DNA from: Thermoflexus hugenholtzii
GTDB lineage: Bacteria; Chloroflexota; Anaerolineae; Thermoflexales; Thermoflexaceae
DNA length: 64,000 bases
NCBI RefSeq assembly: GCF_018771565.1
Contig: NZ_CP076326.1
Location: forward strand, 2,728,001-2,792,000
Direction of reading: 5' to 3'
The notes beneath the pieces were generated by a model that saw only the letters and a program-made list of their open reading frames with translations, was not told where the DNA came from and searched no databases. This document shows positions 8,370 to 16,388 of the stretch, piece by piece; position 1 is the stretch's first letter, and every line of letters begins with the position of its first letter. Both the position numbers and the translations under genes were made by a program.

Positions 8370-9488
8370 ATGGGCGCGCAGGATCCTCGCGGGCTGCAGG
8401 TGGAGCCGGAGGCGGTTCGGGAGATCGCCCGGGCGTTGCGGCGGGGGGCCCGGGAATGGGAGACCCTGGCTCAGCGAGCCCAGGGGCACGGAAACGCGCT
8501 GGGGGAGATCGCCCGGGCGGTGCCCGGGGAACAGTTCCGCGCCTTCTGGGTCCGGCAGTATCCCCGCTGGCAACGGGGCGCGGAGTATCTGATGCGCATG
8601 GCCGAGGTCCTGGAGCGGGCCATGGACCGGCTGGAGGAGGCCTTCCGGATGGCAGCCCGGATGGTGCAGGAGGCCCCTACGGCGGAGCGCGGGGCGTTGC
8701 CCTTCGTGCCCCTCGCCCTGAGCCCGGAGGGGTATCCCCGCGCCGTGGACGCCACCGGACGTCCCCTTCAAAGCCAGTTCGAGGCCCGCGTCTCCACGGC
8801 CCAGCTGCTCCAGCTGGGGGTTTCGGAGGCTTCCCTCCGGTCCTTGCTGGGGCTCCGGGAAGGACAACCGTTGCCGGAGTCCATTCCGTGGAGCGCGGCC
8901 TGCGGTCCGGTGGGGCTGAGCATGGCCGCCAGCGCGGTGCTGGGCCGCTCCGTCCCGGTGGAGGCGGCGATTGCCAGCACGCTGCGCACCGCAGATGCTT
9001 CGCTTCAGCAATCGATTCGCGAGAACATCCAAGCCCGTCCGGGCAAGGGGAGCCTCGGCTTCTACACCGGGACCCATGACTTGATCCGAGCGGCGGGCGA
9101 ACTGGGGTTAAAGGGAGAGCAAGCTTGGGTGCCGAATGGAGAACAGGATTCGGAGGGGCTGTGGCAGAGCTTGCAGGAGCGCCTCGGCCGCGGGGAGGCC
9201 CTGATGGCCCTGGTGCGCATTCAAGAGAAACGCGGCCTGCAGGTTGGGGATGGTCTTTTGACTCCCCATCAGGCTTCAGACTCCGTCTCCCACTGGGTGA
9301 CGGTGCAGAAGCTGGAGGAGGGGCCCGAGGGGCGCTATGTGGTGATCGGCAACCCCTATTTCAACCGCTCCGAGCGCTACCGCTGGGAGGATTTCCTCGA
9401 AGCCGTTGATGATCAGGCCCGGAAAGAGCGATGGTGGATGCTGGCGTTTTCGAAGGGAGAAGGCCAGTCCGGAGGGGGGATGCCATGA
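8370..9488 (+). CDS. WXG-like protein fused to a C39/papain-like domain
   Basis: A 372-aa two-part protein. Residues 1-110 are helical with Trp60 (AFWVRQYPRW) near the middle, like the preceding WXG-type proteins. Residues about 150-360 look like a papain-fold peptidase: Cys178 in AACGPVGLSMAASAV, His308 in SHWVTV and Asn328 in VIGNPYFN, with the Cys-His-Asn order and spacing of C39-like enzymes. YRWEDFLEA near the end is the conserved C-terminal motif of many such domains. There is no signal peptide. An N-terminal export module joined to an enzymatic domain is the layout of type VII-secreted effectors. The start (8370) follows GGGAG. It overlaps the next gene by 4 nt (ATGA). Catalysis and export are inferred. 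Confidence 0.7.
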   Translation: MGAQDPRGLQVEPEAVREIARALRRGAREWETLAQRAQGHGNALGEIARAVPGEQFRAFWVRQYPRWQRGAEYLMRMAEVLERAMDRLEEAFRMAARMVQEAPTAERGALPFVPLALSPEGYPRAVDATGRPLQSQFEARVSTAQLLQLGVSEASLRSLLGLREGQPLPESIPWSAACGPVGLSMAASAVLGRSVPVEAAIASTLRTADASLQQSIRENIQARPGKGSLGFYTGTHDLIRAAGELGLKGEQAWVPNGEQDSEGLWQSLQERLGRGEALMALVRIQEKRGLQVGDGLLTPHQASDSVSHWVTVQKLEEGPEGRYVVIGNPYFNRSERYRWEDFLEAVDDQARKERWWMLAFSKGEGQSGGGMP

Positions 9489-10639
9489 GCGGGCGGTGGA
9501 AGGCGGTGGGACTGGTGGTGGGGTTGCTGCTGGGGGCGTGCGGCGCCCCGGCGGAGCCATCCCCCGGGCCGCGTCCGGGGGCCACGGCTCCGGCGAAGGA
9601 GGCGGCGGCCTCTCCCTCGCCAGCTCCGACGCGGACCCGTCTCCCCACGCTGACTCCGGCGCCTCTGGCGTTCCGTCCCCAGCCGCTTCCGGAGGGTTTT
9701 CGGACGGGGGATCACTGGCTGGCGGTGCGGGTGGTGCGGGAGTTTGCGAAGGAGCGGACGGCGTATACGGCGGACACGTATGCGATCTGGTTCACGGACG
9801 GGCAGCGGTGGCTGGGGCCGGTGCCGGAGGTGGGTCTTTACATCACGCGGCTGGAGAGGGCGTTTTGGCGGCGGGCGGGGGATGGGTGGGAGTTGTGCGC
9901 GCGGGTGGCGGTGCAGCCCACGTTGGGGGCGCAGGAGGCGCCGATGGTGTTCTGCGCCCCGGCGCCTTCGGGGGTGGGTCCGAAGGAGGCTTCTTCGGCC
10001 TCTCCGGAGGCGTCGCCGTGCCCGGACGGCCGCTCCCTCTGCGTGAAGCGATCGGACGGTTCCGTCCGATCGCTTCCGTTGCCCGCGGAGCTGTTCCGGC
10101 CGGATCCCTCGCAGAAGATAGAGGAGATCTCCCCACCGGAAGTTGGGACGGAAGGGGTTCGGATGGAGATCCGATACAGGACCACGGAGAGAGGAGGGAT
10201 CGTTGAGACAAGGGTATGGAAACCGGTCTGTGGGGCTCGAGGTCGCTGGGTGGTTTTGGACTTCGCGGTGTATCGGCATCCGTGGGGCGGCGCCGCGGGC
10301 GGTGGGCTCGAACATAGCGAGCTCTACATCGCCGATCTGTCCGCTGAAACGGTGCGTCCGCTGGGCGCCATCGAAGCGCGCGGGCAGCTCGTAGACGCTT
10401 TCCGAGCGGAGGGTCGGATCCCCTTCGTCCGAGGGGACGAACGATTCTCCATGCCGAATCACCTCCTCCCCTATGTGGAGGGAGGCTGCTCCTCCGATGG
10501 ATCGTTCCTGCTGTTTGGCACAGAGGCGGATGGGTCCGGAATGCTCGGTTTCCCGCTGTCCTGGGTGGCGCGGCTGGAGGATCGCGTGATCTATCCCTTG
10601 CCGGGGGACCAGGCCCGGTGGGTGGAGAAGAGCCCATGA
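9485..10639 (+). CDS. Lipoprotein of unknown function
   Basis: A 384-aa protein with a lipoprotein signal peptide: hydrophobic VGLVVGLLLGACG with the lipobox cysteine at about residue 20, then a Pro/Ala/Ser/Thr-rich tether to about residue 60. The remainder is beta-rich and carries no domain I recognise. The start overlaps the stop of the C39-like protein, so the two are translationally coupled. It could anchor or inhibit that protein at the membrane (inference). Confidence 0.75.
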   Translation: MSGRWKAVGLVVGLLLGACGAPAEPSPGPRPGATAPAKEAAASPSPAPTRTRLPTLTPAPLAFRPQPLPEGFRTGDHWLAVRVVREFAKERTAYTADTYAIWFTDGQRWLGPVPEVGLYITRLERAFWRRAGDGWELCARVAVQPTLGAQEAPMVFCAPAPSGVGPKEASSASPEASPCPDGRSLCVKRSDGSVRSLPLPAELFRPDPSQKIEEISPPEVGTEGVRMEIRYRTTERGGIVETRVWKPVCGARGRWVVLDFAVYRHPWGGAAGGGLEHSELYIADLSAETVRPLGAIEARGQLVDAFRAEGRIPFVRGDERFSMPNHLLPYVEGGCSSDGSFLLFGTEADGSGMLGFPLSWVARLEDRVIYPLPGDQARWVEKSP

Positions 10640-10755
10640 GGGCGGAACGAGGAAAGCCGGCACGCGATGAGCAGGAGGGCGGAGACGGTGAGGAGGGGTG
10701 CGATCGGCCTGGCCGGGTGCGATGAAACCGGACCGGACGAGGAGGCAAGCGGAGG

Positions 10756-12072
10756 ATGTTCCCGGAGATCCGGGCGGAGACCATCGAGTCGCTTCTCCCT
10801 ACGGAGGCCGCGCTGCCTCTGGAAGCGCTTCGGGCGGCCCTTTCCCGGAACACCGGAGGACGTCCGGCAGGGGTGGCGGATGCCCTGCGGGCGGCCCAGG
10901 AGGTGTTGGGGCCGGCGGCGGCTCCGGCGACGCTGGCCCGGGCTGCCCTGGCCGTTCTGGACTGGGAGGAGCTGTTTCCCATCCTGAGCGACCCCGCGGT
11001 GGAGGATTTCGCCCTTCACCACCGGCGCTATCTGTGGGTCTTCCGGGGTGGGCGCTGGGCGCGCTGGGGGGAGGTGCAGGATCCGGATCGCCTGATGGGA
11101 GGGATCCGCCGGCTGTGTGAGCGCTACGGGATCCGCACGCCGGGGGATGTGAAGCCGGCCGCCGAGGGATCTTTTTCCATCGATCTCCCGGATCCCATCG
11201 GTTTCCTGACCGTGCGGATCTCCTGGTCGGCCCCGCCGCTGGTCCCCTCGGATTGTTTGACGGTGCGCCTGGCCCGTCCCGGCCGAGCGCCCGGGCTATC
11301 CGATCTGGTGGCGGGAGGGGTGCTCACCCCGGAGGCGGCTCGGTATCTGCTGGGGGTGCTCCGGCGGCGGGGAACCCTGATCATCGCCGGGCCGACCGGT
11401 TGCGGCAAGACCACCCTGGCCCGGGCGCTGTTGCGGGAGGTGGGCCGGGAGTTCCGCCTGGTGATCATCGAGGACTCCTACGAGCTGATGGTGTTCTGGG
11501 ACGGCCGCCCGGATAGCGACCCGGGGAACGTGGTGCACAAGCTCACCCGACAGAAGCTGCCGGGCGAGGAGATCGTCCCCTTCTCGGCCTTCGATCTGAT
11601 CGTGATGGCCCTGCGGGAGCGCCCCGACGGCATCGTGGTGGGAGAGGCCCGGGGTCCAGAAGCCTTCGAGATCCTGCGGGCGGCCAACACCGGCCACGGC
11701 CCCCAGGTCACCACGATGCACACCGATAGCGTCCAGCGGGTGTGGTCGCGTTACCTCCAGATGGCCCAGGCCCACCCGGAGGCCCGGGATCTTCCGGTCC
11801 GAACCATCGCCATGATGTTTGCCGAGGCGGTGGCGGCGGTGGTGGTGATGGGTTACCGGGAGGGGCCGGACGGAGGGCAGCGCTTCGTGGAGGCCATCGC
11901 GGAGGTCCTGCCCTTTGTGGAGGGCGATTCCGATCAGCCGGCCCTGCGGACGGTCTTTCAGCGGACGGGGGAGGGGTTGCGACCGGCTTCCCGGCCGGCT
12001 CGGCCGCGCTTTACGGCGGAGGAGCTGGGGCTGACGGATCTGCCCTGGGGGGCCGGCGCAATGGTCTGGTGA
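10756..12072 (+). CDS. tadA: Tad pilus assembly ATPase TadA/CpaF
   Basis: A 438-aa secretion ATPase that powers Flp pilus assembly at the inner face of the membrane. Walker A is GPTGCGKTT at 212-220. The Asp box VIIEDSYELM, the Walker B region (FDLIVMALRERPDGIVVGEARG) and the His box (TTMHTDS) follow in order, as in the VirB11/CpaF family. The N-terminal part is shorter and more divergent than in Caulobacter CpaF. The start lies 10 nt after GAGGAGG. About 115 nt separate it from the lipoprotein gene; tadB follows after 17 nt. Confidence 0.95.
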   Translation: MFPEIRAETIESLLPTEAALPLEALRAALSRNTGGRPAGVADALRAAQEVLGPAAAPATLARAALAVLDWEELFPILSDPAVEDFALHHRRYLWVFRGGRWARWGEVQDPDRLMGGIRRLCERYGIRTPGDVKPAAEGSFSIDLPDPIGFLTVRISWSAPPLVPSDCLTVRLARPGRAPGLSDLVAGGVLTPEAARYLLGVLRRRGTLIIAGPTGCGKTTLARALLREVGREFRLVIIEDSYELMVFWDGRPDSDPGNVVHKLTRQKLPGEEIVPFSAFDLIVMALRERPDGIVVGEARGPEAFEILRAANTGHGPQVTTMHTDSVQRVWSRYLQMAQAHPEARDLPVRTIAMMFAEAVAAVVVMGYREGPDGGQRFVEAIAEVLPFVEGDSDQPALRTVFQRTGEGLRPASRPARPRFTAEELGLTDLPWGAGAMVW

Positions 12073-12089
12073 GAGATCGGGGGGATCCG

Positions 12090-13052
12090 ATGGATCTGCG
12101 GGACGCGGTGGCATTGCTGGCGGGTGCCATTGTGGGGGCGGGGGCGCTGGCCGCCCTGGCCCGCCCGACCGAGGAGGCTCTGATCCGGTCCGGCTGGCGG
12201 GAACTGGTGCGCCGCCCCTGGCTGGAGGGCATGCTGCGGGCCGCAGGGATCGATCTGCCGCCCACGTTGTTTTTGCAGTTTGCGGTCCTCTGGGCGGCGG
12301 CGGGTGGGCTGATCGGCCTGATGGCGGGGCTGGGTCCCGTGGCCGCCGGGATGCTGGCCTTCTTCGGGGCCAGTTTCTATTTCGTCCGTGCCCAGGAGCA
12401 GGCCGCGACCCGCCGCTTGCTCCTGGCGGGGGAGCTCCTCGTCTTCTTGCGGATGCTGGCAGCCGGGCTGCGGGCCGGCGCGCCGCGCTCGGAGGCCATC
12501 GCGCGGGCCAAGCAAGTATGCGGACCGGTGGCCCGTCGGGCCCTTACGGACCTGGAGGAGCGGCTGGCTCGGGCCGGCGATGCGCCGGAGGCGCGAACCC
12601 GGGCGGTTCAGGAGTGGGCAGCGGCCCTCGCCCATCCGGTGGCCACCTCGGCCGCCCAGGTGTTGCAGGTGTTCATGAGCGGCGGCGCGGGGGTCTCGGA
12701 GATCGTTCAGGTGATCGCGGAGGAGATGGACCGGGTGCGCCGCATCCTGGAGGTCGCCCGGGCCCGGGGGCGCGGGATGCAACGCCGGATCTATCTCATC
12801 ATCGTGATGTCCGCGGCGGGCCTGCTCTTGTTGATCGCCTCCGATCCGATGTTCCGCGATCTCCTCCTCGGGGATCCGATCAGCCCCGTCCTGATCGTGG
12901 GCGGATGGTGGGGGGCTTTGATGGTTTCCCAGTGGATAATGGATCGATATTTTTCGATGGAAGAGACGGTGGGCATCGCCCGGGGAGGCGCCGGCCTGAT
13001 CCCCACGGACCGCTATGGGAACCCCATCCTGCCCGGCGGGGAAGCCCGATGA
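12090..13052 (+). CDS. tadB: Tad pilus inner-membrane platform protein TadB
   Basis: A 320-aa membrane protein of the type II secretion F family. Hydrophobic segments lie at about 6-24, 59-98, 229-250 and 262-284. The cytoplasmic region between them holds LLLAGELLVFLRMLAAGLRAGAP, typical of the T2SF domain. It forms the membrane platform with TadC and is driven by TadA. Its stop overlaps the tadC start by 3 nt (ATGA). Confidence 0.9.
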   Translation: MDLRDAVALLAGAIVGAGALAALARPTEEALIRSGWRELVRRPWLEGMLRAAGIDLPPTLFLQFAVLWAAAGGLIGLMAGLGPVAAGMLAFFGASFYFVRAQEQAATRRLLLAGELLVFLRMLAAGLRAGAPRSEAIARAKQVCGPVARRALTDLEERLARAGDAPEARTRAVQEWAAALAHPVATSAAQVLQVFMSGGAGVSEIVQVIAEEMDRVRRILEVARARGRGMQRRIYLIIVMSAAGLLLLIASDPMFRDLLLGDPISPVLIVGGWWGALMVSQWIMDRYFSMEETVGIARGGAGLIPTDRYGNPILPGGEAR

Positions 13053-13951
13053 GCCTGGCGGATCTGGCGGCGCTCCTTGCCGGCGGGCTGGTCTTGGGAG
13101 GGCTGTGGGCGTCCCTCCTGCGGTCGGCGGATCCGATTCGGGCCCGGCCGGAGAGCCCGGATCCGCTGGATCGGGGGACTGCGCTGCCGGCCTGGCTGAC
13201 GCCGCTTTATCCCCTCCTGTGGCCGCTGCTGCCTGTCTGGGAGGGCATCGCGCTTCGCCGGGGAGCTCCCTTGGCCGAGCGCATCGCCCGCTCTGGATAT
13301 ACGCCTTACGCCACGGTCTCGGCGGTGTGGGCCGCGCGGCTGTGGGGGATGGCCCTGGGCCTTCTGGCGATGATCGGAGGAAGTCTGCTCACCGGCCTGC
13401 TCCTGGGCACCCTGATCCCGGGGATCCTGGGAGGGCTGGCGGCAGGGCTTTACGGGGTGCTGTCTCCGGATCGACGGATCGCGGCGGCCATCGCCGCCCG
13501 GAAGCGGCGGTTTCGGTCGAACATGCTCCTGGTGCTGGCGGCGGCCCGGGGCTTCCTGCGCGGAGGGAGAGCCTGGGATGATGCCCTCTCCCGGGCAGCG
13601 GTGGGAGACGGAGTGTTCGCCAACTGGGCCCGCTTCCTGGTCGCCCGTTACACGGCGCGCGGGGAGGCCGGCCTTCAGGAAGCCCTCTTCCATGCCCCGG
13701 ATCCGCGGGATCCTTACCTGATCCGCTTCATGGATGGGGTGCGCGCAGCCATCTCCGGAGGAGCCGGTTTTGAGGTCATCCTCTCCTCCCTCATCCAGGA
13801 TCTGGGCTCCGAGATGGAGCAGGAGGTCTCCGAGCGGGTGACGGCCGTCGAGCCCTACGTAATGGCCGCGGGGATCCTGGCCATTATGGGCTACATGATC
13901 GTCCTGCTCTATCACGTCTTCGCCGGCGGCCAGGACTTGCTCGGCTTCTAA
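13049..13951 (+). CDS. tadC: Tad pilus inner-membrane platform protein TadC
   Basis: A 300-aa membrane protein, paralogous in layout to TadB: an N-terminal segment (4-23), a central hydrophobic pair at about 92-130 and a C-terminal segment (about 272-290). A T2SF-like core (RSNMLLVLAAARGFLRGGRAWDDALS, read as two shorter motifs) lies between. It directly follows tadB and precedes the pilin gene, the normal Tad order. Confidence 0.88.
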   Translation: MSLADLAALLAGGLVLGGLWASLLRSADPIRARPESPDPLDRGTALPAWLTPLYPLLWPLLPVWEGIALRRGAPLAERIARSGYTPYATVSAVWAARLWGMALGLLAMIGGSLLTGLLLGTLIPGILGGLAAGLYGVLSPDRRIAAAIAARKRRFRSNMLLVLAAARGFLRGGRAWDDALSRAAVGDGVFANWARFLVARYTARGEAGLQEALFHAPDPRDPYLIRFMDGVRAAISGGAGFEVILSSLIQDLGSEMEQEVSERVTAVEPYVMAAGILAIMGYMIVLLYHVFAGGQDLLGF

Positions 13952-13977
13952 ATCTTCGCGGTGAGCGGAGGTGATCC

Positions 13978-14169
13978 ATGCAGACGTTGTGGGCGTTTCT
14001 GACGGAGGAGGAGGGACAGTCCCTGGTGGAGTTCGCCCTGCTGTTCCTCTTCATCGCCGTGGTGGCCGCCCTGGCCCTGCCGGGCGTCCGCCAGCGCATC
14101 CTCAACGCCTTCCGGATCGGCGGCCAGAAGATGGACGAGGCTACGGGAGCGGCGTCAGGAGGAGATTGA
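13978..14169 (+). CDS. flp: Flp-type pilin
   Basis: A 63-aa type IVb pilin. After a short leader it has EEEGQSLVEFALL with the glycine before the cleavage site and the Glu at +5, then a 20-residue hydrophobic helix (LLFLFIAVVAALALPGV). This is the standard Flp/Fap pattern cut by a prepilin peptidase, present at 17761. AGGTG precedes the start. It is probably the main pilus subunit. Confidence 0.9.
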   Translation: MQTLWAFLTEEEGQSLVEFALLFLFIAVVAALALPGVRQRILNAFRIGGQKMDEATGAASGGD

Positions 14170-14534
14170 TGGGGAGGGCGCGCCGGCGGCGGGATCAGCG
14201 GGGCCAGGGCCTGGTCTCCTTCGCCCTGGCTATGGTTCCTTTCTTCCTGTTGTTGCTTTACATGCTTTACGCGGGCGCCTACGCCCTGCGCTGGAGCGTC
14301 CGTTCCCGGCTGGCGGCGGAGGCCGCCTTCCGGACCTCGGCCTATCCGGGCGTGACCTCGGCGGAGATCGTCTCTGCCATCGATCCGGCCCGCCGGGCCC
14401 TGGAGGCCCGCGTGGACGAGGTCCAGGATACCGGCGGGCGCTTCTACGGCGTCCCGATCCGCTGGCGGGTGTCCCTGCAGCTGCTCTTCCGCAAGTGGCG
14501 GTTCTGGGACGGGCCGCCGCAGGACTGGTGGTGA
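14169..14534 (+). CDS. TadE-like pseudopilin 1
   Basis: A 121-aa protein with an Arg-rich N-terminus, then RGQGLVSFALAMVPFFLLLL, the TadE pattern of a Gly before a cleavage site and one hydrophobic helix, but with Ser at the position of the usual Glu5. A polar C-terminal domain follows. The start overlaps the flp stop by 1 nt after GGAGAT. Likely a minor pilin of the Tad pilus. Confidence 0.75.
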   Translation: MGRARRRRDQRGQGLVSFALAMVPFFLLLLYMLYAGAYALRWSVRSRLAAEAAFRTSAYPGVTSAEIVSAIDPARRALEARVDEVQDTGGRFYGVPIRWRVSLQLLFRKWRFWDGPPQDWW

Positions 14535-14547
14535 CGGGGGAGGACCT

Positions 14548-14946
14548 ATGCGCGGACGCCGCGGGGAGGCCCTGACCGAGCTGGCCCTGGCGCTGCCGGT
14601 GCTCGCCCTGATGTTCTGGGGGATCCTGGGCCTGATGGAGCGGGGGCGGACGGCGAATCTCGCGGTCTGGGCCGCCTACGCTTGCGCGGCCCAGGCCTCC
14701 CAGACCCCCGACGGGGCCCAGGGGCTGCGCCAGGGGGAGGCCGCCGCCCGGGCGGTGCTGGGCCGGCGACTGGTGGACGTCACCGTCCAGCACGACGGGG
14801 TCTGGGGCGGCCGGGTGGTGTGCACCGTGATCGCCCGCCCGACGCTCTTTGTTCCCCTCCTTTCGTTTCTGGGACAGGACGTCCGGGTCCGCCAGGAGAC
14901 CTATATCGAACACTGGAAATCCGGCTGGCAGGAGATCCCGCCATGA
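14548..14946 (+). CDS. TadE-like pseudopilin 2
   Basis: A 132-aa protein beginning RRGEALTELALALPVLALMFWG, a canonical TadE leader with Glu at +5 after Gly-Glu-Ala, followed by one transmembrane helix and a small extracytoplasmic domain. The stop overlaps the next start (ATGA), so the pseudopilins are coupled. Confidence 0.8.
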   Translation: MRGRRGEALTELALALPVLALMFWGILGLMERGRTANLAVWAAYACAAQASQTPDGAQGLRQGEAAARAVLGRRLVDVTVQHDGVWGGRVVCTVIARPTLFVPLLSFLGQDVRVRQETYIEHWKSGWQEIPP

Positions 14947-15332
14947 GCCTGTTGCCGTTCCTGGCCCTGTATCTGGCGGTGGTGTTCGCGCCGATGACGG
15001 CCGCGATCCGGGACCTGATGGTGCACCAGATCCGCATCGAGCGGACCCGGGCGGTCCTCAACCTGGCCGTCCGGGATGGGGCTCAGATGAGCGCCCCGGA
15101 CGCGGACGGGCATCTGGTGGGGGAGCCCGCCGCCATGGCGGCGCGGGTAGCGGAGATCTGGGCGGACGCCCGGATCCCCGGCGCGGTCCTGGAGGAGGTC
15201 TCCTGCATGTCTGTCCCTCCGGCCTGTGCCGCGCGCGCTCGGGTGACCACCCGGGGGTTCCTGGGGACCCTCTCCACCCGAGTGGCGATCGAGGGGACGG
15301 TGCTGGAGGGGATCCTTCAGGAAGGCCAGTGA
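14943..15332 (+). CDS. TadE/TadF-like membrane protein 3
   Basis: A 129-aa protein with an N-terminal hydrophobic segment (LLPFLALYLAVVFAPM) and a short beta-rich domain with two cysteines (SCMSVPPACAAR). Its place right after two TadE-like genes, its size and its single N-terminal helix suggest a third minor pilin. It lacks the Gly-x-x-x-x-Glu processing motif, so processing is doubtful. Confidence 0.55.
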   Translation: MSLLPFLALYLAVVFAPMTAAIRDLMVHQIRIERTRAVLNLAVRDGAQMSAPDADGHLVGEPAAMAARVAEIWADARIPGAVLEEVSCMSVPPACAARARVTTRGFLGTLSTRVAIEGTVLEGILQEGQ

Positions 15333-15368
15333 TCGCAAGATGGATTCAAAGCCGGCGAGGAGGTCGCA

Positions 15369-16385
15369 ATGTATTGGATCCGGTGGTTCTTCAAGGAGCT
15401 GTGGTGGTATCTCACGTATGAGCACTACGGCCGCCGCCGCCTGCGCCCCGCCACCTGGGGCCTGCTGTTCACCCTCCCCCTCCTGGCCGCCTTCTACCTG
15501 CTCGCCCTCTGGCTGGGCCAGCAGGCCGCCCTCCCCGGCGAGCGGCCCGCCCCCACCCTGCCGCCCCTGACGAAAACGGCGATCTTCGCCGCCGTCACCG
15601 CCACCGCCCAGGCCCCCACCCGCACCCCCGCCCCCCGGTGCCCCGAGGACCCCCGGCTGTGGCAGCTCGTTCCTCTCCAGGGGACGCTGCGGGATCCGAA
15701 GACGGGGCAGCCCATCCAGCTGCCCAAGCCGCCCCAGCGCATCGAGCCCGCCTGCGTCTACGAGGGGCTGGCCCGGGACCTGGCCCACACCCTGGTCCCC
15801 AACCCCGACGTCCCCGCGCCCTCGGTGGAGGACAAGGTGCTCTCCGTCCCCTGGTTCTGGGCCCCTGGAATGGAGGCGCCTCAGATCCAGGCGAAACCTG
15901 TAAAGCGAGAGAATTTCGATGTCTACTATGATGCTAAGGGGAAGCGGATTGACCACCTTTATCTGCCCTACACGGCCGTCGCCACCGGGGATCCCGACTT
16001 CCCGATCCTGGTCTATGTCTATTCGGATGGTCCCCTGGCCTGGGGGGTGGCGCGCCAAGAGGGCCGGGAGGATATCTGGGCCCGTTACCGGATCGAAGGC
16101 GGAGAGGTTGCCCGCGGCATCCTGGCAGTAGCTTACGATCTGAAGATTCGACGCTGGGTTCGGATTGCCTACAAGCGCCCCTTTCCGCCTCGGGATATCC
16201 ACGCAGCGCCGGCGGGCTCGGCGGAGGACCTGGCGAAACTGTTCGGATTGCCCCTCTGGCGGCGCTCGGAACTGCTGGCCCGCTTCGGCCTGGAGGAGAT
16301 CTTCCCGGAGACGATCAACCCCTCCACCGTGAAACCCATCGGCACCCTCATCATCCGCCCGGAAGGGTCAGAGGTCAGGAGGTGA
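15369..16385 (+). CDS. Membrane-anchored protein of unknown function
   Basis: A 338-aa protein. The cytoplasmic N-terminus is rich in Trp and Tyr (MYWIRWFFKELWWYLTYEHY), then a single transmembrane segment at about 30-50, a Pro/Thr/Ala tether to about 85, and an extracytoplasmic domain of about 250 residues. I recognise no domain. The start follows GAGGAGG. It lies within the Tad gene run, 3 nt before the next gene, and may contribute to the pilus base or surface. Confidence 0.7.
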   Translation: MYWIRWFFKELWWYLTYEHYGRRRLRPATWGLLFTLPLLAAFYLLALWLGQQAALPGERPAPTLPPLTKTAIFAAVTATAQAPTRTPAPRCPEDPRLWQLVPLQGTLRDPKTGQPIQLPKPPQRIEPACVYEGLARDLAHTLVPNPDVPAPSVEDKVLSVPWFWAPGMEAPQIQAKPVKRENFDVYYDAKGKRIDHLYLPYTAVATGDPDFPILVYVYSDGPLAWGVARQEGREDIWARYRIEGGEVARGILAVAYDLKIRRWVRIAYKRPFPPRDIHAAPAGSAEDLAKLFGLPLWRRSELLARFGLEEIFPETINPSTVKPIGTLIIRPEGSEVRR

Positions 16386-16388
16386 AAG

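Noticed and set aside
10636-10725. 29-codon frame overlapping the lipoprotein stop (ATGA)
   Set aside because: Charged low-complexity peptide with no conserved feature; the coupling alone is not enough to call a gene.
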